Assembly: GCF_021730305.1 (NCBI RefSeq)
Contig: NZ_CP032674.1
Location: forward strand, 2,403,001 to 2,467,000
Direction: 5' to 3'
Origin: Xanthobacter sp. YC-JY1
GTDB lineage: Bacteria > Pseudomonadota > Alphaproteobacteria > Rhizobiales > Xanthobacteraceae
DNA length: 64,000 bases
Position numbers and translations under genes: made by a program. Under the pieces are notes generated by a model. It was not told the DNA's origin and made no database searches. It worked only from the letters and a program-made list of their open reading frames with translations. The first letter of the stretch is position 1; each line of letters begins with the position of its first letter. Shown here piece after piece: positions 60,906 to 64,000 of the stretch.

Positions 60906-61811
60906 ATGACGCCCGCGCTCATCACCTGTGATTGGGGCACGAGTTCGCTCCGCGCCTATCTCATGGCGGCGGACGGACAGGTGCTGGCCACCAGCGCGAG
61001 CGGGCAGGGCATCATGGCCCTCGGCGGCGCGACCTTTCCCGAGGTTCTGACGGCCATCGCCGGCGACTGGGCGCGGGACCATGGCCCGCTGCCGGTGCTG
61101 CTCTCCGGCATGGTGGGCAGCCGGCAGGGCTGGGTGGAAGCGCCCTATGCGCGCTGCCCCGCCGGTCTGCCGGACCTCGCCGCCGCCCTCGCCGAGGTGC
61201 CGGCCCAGCCCGGCTTCGGCCGCATCGCCATCGTGCCCGGCGTGCTCAAGGATGACGACACCGCGCCGGACGTAATCCGCGGCGAGGAGGTGGAGGTGTT
61301 CGGCGCCCTCGCACGCCTCGGCGTCGCGGACGGCCTGTTCGTGCTGCCGGGCACCCATTCCAAGTGGGTGCGGGTGGAGGCGGGGCGCATCGCCACCTTC
61401 GCCACCTACATGACCGGCGAGGTGTTCGCCGCGCTCAAGGGCCACACCATCCTCGGCCGCATGATGGAGGAGGGCGCCTTCTCCGCCGAAGGCTTCCGCC
61501 GGGGTGTGGAAGCGGCGGCGGAACTCGAAGGGCCGGGGGCGCTGCTCGGCCGCCTGTTCTCGCTGCGCGCGCTGGGCCTGACCGGGCGGCTGGCGGGGGC
61601 GGACAGCGCGGACATGCTCTCCGGCCTCCTCATCGGCGCTGAACTGCGCGATGCCTCGGCCGGCGAGCCCTTCACGCTGGTTGCCAACCCCGCCCTCGCC
61701 GCGCGCTATGCGGAAGCCGCGACCATCCTCGGCCTGCCCCACGCCCGCGCGCCGGAGGGCTGCGGCCCGGCCGGACAGCACGCGGTGGCGAAGGCGGCTG
61801 GCTTCATCTGA
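60906..61811 (+). CDS. dgoK: 2-dehydro-3-deoxygalactonokinase
   Basis: This 301-residue kinase phosphorylates 2-keto-3-deoxygalactonate at C6. The N-terminal LITCDWGTSSLRAYLMAADG is the DgoK start, followed by VLLSGMVGSRQGWVEAPYA, FVLPGTHSKWVRVEAGRI, and TFATYMTGEVFAALKGHTIL, all characteristic of the family. Four bases separate it from the ABC ATPase gene. Together with the next gene it converts the keto-deoxy acid to pyruvate and glyceraldehyde-3-phosphate. Confidence 0.95.
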   Translation: MTPALITCDWGTSSLRAYLMAADGQVLATSASGQGIMALGGATFPEVLTAIAGDWARDHGPLPVLLSGMVGSRQGWVEAPYARCPAGLPDLAAALAEVPAQPGFGRIAIVPGVLKDDDTAPDVIRGEEVEVFGALARLGVADGLFVLPGTHSKWVRVEAGRIATFATYMTGEVFAALKGHTILGRMMEEGAFSAEGFRRGVEAAAELEGPGALLGRLFSLRALGLTGRLAGADSADMLSGLLIGAELRDASAGEPFTLVANPALAARYAEAATILGLPHARAPEGCGPAGQHAVAKAAGFI

Positions 61812-61828
61812 TTTCAGGAGTGCGATCC

Positions 61829-62458
61829 ATGCCCACCTTCAAGGACGCCCTTGCCGCCTGTCCTCTCGTCGCCATCCTGCGTGGGCTGAAGCCGGAGGAG
61901 GCGCTGGATATCGGCGCGGCGCTGGTGGGGGCGGGCTTCACCATCATCGAGGTGCCGCTCAACTCGCCGCAGCCGCTGGACACCATCCGCATCCTCGCCG
62001 ACGCCTTCGGCGAGCGCGCCCTGATCGGCGCCGGCACGGTGCTGACTCCGGAGGACGTGGCGGCGGTGAAGGCGGCGGGCGGCCAGCTCATCGTCATGCC
62101 CCATGCGGACCTCGCCGTGGTGCGTGCCGCCAAGGCGGCCGGCCTCTTCTGCACGCCGGGCGTCGCCACCCCCACCGAAGCCTTCGCCGCCCGCGCCGCC
62201 GGCGCCGACGCCCTGAAGCTGTTCCCGGCAGAAGGCATCCCGCCCCACCTCGTGAAGGCGTGGCGCGCGGTGCTCACCGACATCCCGCTCCTGCCCGTGG
62301 GCGGCATCGACACCACCAACATGGCCGCCTACCGCGCGGCCGGGGCGGAGGGCTTCGGTATCGGCTCGGCCTTGTTCAAGCCGGGCAAGGCGGTGGAAGC
62401 CATCGCGGCGGACGCGCACGCGCTGGTGGCGGCAGCGCGGACCGTGTTCGGCCGCTAG
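61829..62458 (+). CDS. dgoA: 2-dehydro-3-deoxy-6-phosphogalactonate aldolase
   Basis: This 209-residue class I aldolase splits 2-keto-3-deoxy-6-phosphogalactonate into pyruvate and glyceraldehyde-3-phosphate. Family marks are CPLVAILRGLKPEEALDIGA, FTIIEVPLNSPQPLDTI (catalytic Glu), LIGAGTVLTPEDV, GLFCTPGVATPTEA and DALKLFPAEGIPPHLVKAW with the Schiff-base Lys in LKLFPAE. The PLNSP motif points to DgoA rather than the KDPG aldolase Eda. CAGGAG supports this ATG over a GTG nine bases earlier. Its stop overlaps the convergent regulator gene. Confidence 0.95.
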   Translation: MPTFKDALAACPLVAILRGLKPEEALDIGAALVGAGFTIIEVPLNSPQPLDTIRILADAFGERALIGAGTVLTPEDVAAVKAAGGQLIVMPHADLAVVRAAKAAGLFCTPGVATPTEAFAARAAGADALKLFPAEGIPPHLVKAWRAVLTDIPLLPVGGIDTTNMAAYRAAGAEGFGIGSALFKPGKAVEAIAADAHALVAAARTVFGR

Positions 62459-63237
62459 ATCCGCGCACTGCGGCGCAGGGTGTCCGCGCGCTCGCGGCGG
62501 GCGCGCTCCTCGTCGATGGTGCGGATGGTCTGGGCGACGAAGGCGAGATGATCGTCGGAGGCCCGCCGGGCGGCGTCGGCGTCTCCAGCGGCGATGGTGT
62601 CCATCAGCGTCTGGTGCTGCGCGGAGAGCCGCTCATAGGTGCGGGGCACGATATAGAGCTTGTCGAGACTCTCGGAGATGCTGCTCTGCAGAAGCCCGAA
62701 CATGCTCGACATGACCGAGCGCAGCACCGCATTGTGCGAGGCATCGGCGATGGCGAGGTGGAAGGCGGCGTCCGCACGGGCCTCGGCCACCGCGTCGCCC
62801 TTCTCGTGATAGGCCGAGAGCTGGTCGATGCAGCGCCGGATGGCGTCGAGATCGTCCGGCGTCGCCCTAAGCGCGGCGTGGTAGGCGGCCTGGCCCTCCA
62901 GCCCCCGGCGCACTTCCAGAACGTCATGGCCGAAGCCGGGGTTGCCCGCCACCACTGACGCCAGAGGATCGGCGATGGTGGCGGTCGTCCAGCGCGCCTC
63001 GGCCGGCTCGGCGATGATGTTGCCGCCCTTGCGGATGGTGATCCGCCCCCGCGCGCCGAGGCGCATCAGGGCTTCGCGCAGGGTGTTGCGCGAGGCGCCC
63101 AGCATTTCGGAGAGGGCGCGCTCGGAGGGAAGCCGGTCGCCCACGGCAAGGCCGCGCGCCTCAATCAGCGCCTCGATCGCCAGCTCGACCCGGTCGGCCA
63201 CGCGCTGGGCGGAGGAAGGGGAGGGGGACGGCGCCAT
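62455..63237 (-). CDS. FCD-type GntR regulator (LldR/FadR-like)
   Basis: This 260-residue regulator has an N-terminal winged helix (RVELAIEALIEARGLAVGDR, LPSERALSEMLGASRNTLRE, ALMRLGARGRITIRKGGN) and a C-terminal FCD ligand domain (VLEVRRGLEGQAAYHAALRA, ADAAFHLAIADASHNAVL, SAQHQTLMDTIAAGDADAA) with the metal-binding Asp/His set expected for FCD. It follows the gene for an L-lactate-type permease on the same strand, so an LldR-like role in lactate control is likely. It could instead act on the convergent dgo operon, with which it overlaps by four bases. Confidence 0.9.
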   Translation of the reverse strand: MAPSPSPSSAQRVADRVELAIEALIEARGLAVGDRLPSERALSEMLGASRNTLREALMRLGARGRITIRKGGNIIAEPAEARWTTATIADPLASVVAGNPGFGHDVLEVRRGLEGQAAYHAALRATPDDLDAIRRCIDQLSAYHEKGDAVAEARADAAFHLAIADASHNAVLRSVMSSMFGLLQSSISESLDKLYIVPRTYERLSAQHQTLMDTIAAGDADAARRASDDHLAFVAQTIRTIDEERARRERADTLRRSARI

Positions 63238-63345
63238 CGATGAAAGCCCTGTCTGGGTCCGAGCCGGAGGAGATCGGGCCGGACAAGCCGGCTATGCGGG
63301 CTCCACTATGTCGGGCTGCCGCACCGACTTCCAGCCCGCAACGCG

Positions 63346-63379
63346 CATTGTCCCGGTGCTGCGGGGCACCGGGACAATG
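63346..63379. terminator. Strong hairpin between lactate permease and GntR gene
   Basis: A perfect 14-bp stem CATTGTCCCGGTGC/GCACCGGGACAATG with a six-base loop lies 34 bases after the permease stop on the minus strand. It has no T tract, so it may be a processing or pausing element rather than a full terminator. A partial family B unit (CCGGACAAGCCGG) lies nearby at 63279-63291. Confidence 0.5.
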
Positions 63380-63413
63380 GCCCAGTCAGTCGGAGTCTTC
63401 CGCGCCTCGCCCC

Positions 63414-64000
63414 TTAGGGGATCATCCACGGCGTCAGGTAGGCCTGGATGGTGGTCATGATGCCGACGATGGCTGCCAGCGCGAGGCTGTGCTTGACGGT
63501 GAAGCGGAACAGGTCCGACTCCCGGCCGATCAGCCCGGCCGCCGCGCAGGCGATGGCGATGGACTGGGGCGAGATCATCTTGCCGGTGACGCCGCCGGTG
63601 GTGTTGACCGCCACGAGGAGCACGTCGCTCACGCCGATCTGGTGCGCGGTGGTGGCCTGCAGCGAGGCGAACAGCGCGTTGGCCGAGGTGTCCGAACCGG
63701 TGAGGAACACACCGAGCCAGCCGAGGAAGGGCGAGAAGAAGGTGAAGCTCGGCCCGGTCTCCGACAGCGCGAGGCCTAGGGTGGAGGACAGGCCCGAGTA
63801 ATTGGCGATGAAGGCGAAGGCCAGCACCATGCCGATGGAGTAGATCGGGATCAGCAGGCCCTTGATGGTCGAGACGAAGGTCGAGACGGCGCGCGACGGC
63901 TTCATGCCGAGGAAGACGACCGACACGATGGCGGCGAGGAAGATCGCCGTGCCCGTGGCGGAGAGCCAGTCGAACTTGTAGTCGGCGGCGAAGGGCTTCG
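63414..64000 (-). CDS. lldP: L-lactate permease (LctP family), 3' part
   Basis: This is the C-terminal part of a lactate permease; the frame is open to the window edge, so the start lies beyond 64000. Visible family sequence includes [20 protein letters not shown], then [37 protein letters not shown] and [20 protein letters not shown]. About four to five transmembrane helices are seen. Transcription runs toward the FCD-type regulator, which fits an lld-like unit. Glycolate is an alternative substrate for this family. Confidence 0.92.
   Translation of the reverse strand, partial: KPFAADYKFDWLSATGTAIFLAAIVSVVFLGMKPSRAVSTFVSTIKGLLIPIYSIGMVLAFAFIANYSGLSSTLGLALSETGPSFTFFSPFLGWLGVFLTGSDTSANALFASLQATTAHQIGVSDVLLVAVNTTGGVTGKMISPQSIAIACAAAGLIGRESDLFRFTVKHSLALAAIVGIMTTIQAYLTPWMIP

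Overview
This is a GC-rich stretch (roughly 68-70% by eye) of an aerobic alphaproteobacterial chromosome. Gene content and order (recG next to a YbaN-type gene, pcm upstream of nlpD, secG-pyrG, a divergent hmu haem operon, ahpC-ahpF-oxyR, an AsmA-like giant, H+-pyrophosphatase) point to the Hyphomicrobiales (Rhizobiales). An Azorhizobium-type nicotinate cluster makes the Xanthobacteraceae my best guess. I saw no phage, insertion sequence, CRISPR array, tRNA or rRNA.

Layout. 1-5.1 kb: 3' end of glmS, a membrane diguanylate cyclase, a YbaN-family gene and recG. 5.1-10.1 kb: pcm, a lipoprotein alpha/beta hydrolase, an NlpD-like LysM/LytM lipoprotein and an M32 carboxypeptidase. 10.4-16.2 kb: haem acquisition, with a TonB receptor and haem monooxygenase on the minus strand facing away from hmuTUV on the plus strand. 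16.2-32.2 kb: housekeeping and envelope genes: bcp, an AsmA/YhdP-like protein, hppA, a TRIC-like channel, a small exported protein, a purine permease, secG, pyrG, a VOC protein, a guanidinium exporter behind a guanidine-II riboswitch, kdsA and gshA. 32.4-33.3 kb: an EamA transporter.

33.3-49.4 kb is the most interesting part, a nicotinate catabolic island. A cytochrome-c-linked nicotinate dehydrogenase (NicA/NicB type, as in aerobic pseudomonads) lies divergent to a gene resembling 6-hydroxynicotinate reductase of the anaerobe Eubacterium barkeri. A clear homologue of that organism's enamidase, a 7Fe ferredoxin and a ferredoxin-NADP+ reductase are next to it. The plus-strand half continues with a UPF0280 (ApbE-like) protein, two tandem DUF1185 proteins, a complete Liv-type ABC transporter with fused permeases, and a MarR regulator. 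I read this as: import, oxidation to 6-hydroxynicotinate with electrons going to respiration, reduction to tetrahydro-6-oxonicotinate using NADPH via Fpr and ferredoxin, and ring opening to 2-formylglutarate plus ammonia. A repeated operator-like motif stands before four of the transcription units.

49.6-53.0 kb: an OxyR regulon module (ahpC, ahpF, oxyR) with an OxyR-type operator before ahpC. 53.1-56.5 kb: a two-component pair, a secreted HbpS/GlcG-like protein and a divergent GreA homologue. 56.7-62.5 kb: a LacI-regulated operon joining a polar-amino-acid-type ABC transporter to the 2-keto-3-deoxygalactonate enzymes DgoK and DgoA. 62.5-64.0 kb: an FCD-type GntR regulator and the 3' end of a lactate permease that runs off the window.
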